Assembly: GCA_016212635.1 (NCBI GenBank) | Contig: JACRFR010000005.1 | Location: 1-21,134, forward strand | Length of the DNA stretch: 21,134 nucleotides | Direction of reading: 5' to 3' | Source of the DNA: Candidatus Liptonbacteria bacterium | GTDB lineage: Bacteria; Patescibacteriota; Minisyncoccia; UBA6257; 2-01-FULL-56-20 | Shown here: piece by piece, positions 21,040 through 21,134 of the stretch | Numbering within the stretch: the stretch's first letter is position 1 | Layout of the letters: each line of letters begins with the position of its first letter | Made by a program: the position numbers and the translations under genes | The notes under the pieces: generated by a model | What the model was told of the DNA's origin: nothing | Databases searched by the model: none | Seen by the model: the letters and a program-made list of their open reading frames with translations, nothing else

Positions 21040-21134
21040 ATGTCCACCTCATCACCCGTTCGGGAGCGTCGGGACATCAAAGCTCTCGAGAATCGAAGGA
21101 GGGAAGCAGGTCGAATGTTCACGGCAGATATCCC
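21040..21134 (+). CDS. N-terminal fragment, possibly an IS630-type helix-turn-helix transposase
   Basis: The frame is open from ATG 21040 to the window edge (31 complete codons): MSTSSPVRERRDIKALENRR, then REAGRMFTADI. The basic pattern RRDIKALENRRREAGRMF resembles the first helix of the helix-turn-helix domain in IS630-like transposases, where a stretch such as LEERRLRAA-LF is common. The fragment is too short to be sure. No terminal repeat is visible upstream. Confidence 0.5.
   Translation, partial: MSTSSPVRERRDIKALENRRREAGRMFTADI

Noticed and set aside
1..21134. CRISPR array, rRNA or tRNA genes
   Set aside because: No regularly spaced direct repeats of CRISPR size and no conserved rRNA or tRNA sequence blocks were seen; the repeats present are isolated palindromes or a short heptamer array.

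Overview
The window looks like the chromosome of an uncultivated, small-genome bacterium, most likely of the Candidate Phyla Radiation (Patescibacteria). This is an inference from several traits: short tightly packed genes with many orphan membrane proteins, almost no recognisable Shine-Dalgarno sequences, several start codons placed where transcription itself should start (leaderless mRNAs), many dispersed hairpin repeats in the gaps, and CPR-like domain combinations. No rRNA, tRNA or CRISPR array was seen.

Layout. 1-258: 3' end of an unrecognised gene. 443-2120 (minus): a small unknown gene followed by a RhlE-type DEAD-box RNA helicase. 2234-2713 (minus): a membrane-anchored type-1 copper cupredoxin, closed by a strong terminator. 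2924-3967 (minus): a CruF-like carotenoid membrane protein, divergent from an unknown anchored protein (4060-4581). 4649-4936: a small membrane protein with a terminator. 5003-5190: a 188-bp hairpin element with terminal inverted repeats, lying between a promoter and a membrane-anchored MEMO-AMMECR1 fusion (5193-6713). 6748-7101 (minus) and 7161-7559 (plus): two small divergent membrane proteins.

7766-13087 is a copper-handling island: a heavy-metal-associated (HMA)/SafE-like transporter/double-cupredoxin fusion, a REP-like repeat pair, then csoR, an anchored Cys/Met cupredoxin, the Cu(I) ATPase copA and a two-helix membrane protein. csoR is preceded by an inverted repeat inside its promoter that fits self-regulation by a copper-sensing repressor. 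A plausible reading is that CsoR releases the operon when Cu(I) rises, CopA exports the ion, and the cupredoxins bind it on the outer face, with the fusion protein coupling a cytosolic HMA domain to external copper sites.

13150-13857: a winged-helix/Nudix protein. 14051-17788: gyrB carrying a 547-residue intein with a LAGLIDADG endonuclease, inserted inside the ATP-binding motif. 17857-19016: housekeeping genes secE, nusG and rpsR (S18). 19173-19736: a PAP2 phosphatase, convergent with a Prune/PPX1-like DHH phosphoesterase (19775-20815, minus) whose C-terminus is encoded by a dispersed repeat. 20834-21010 (minus): an unrecognised 58-residue gene. 21040-21134: 5' end of a gene whose first residues recall IS630-type helix-turn-helix transposases.
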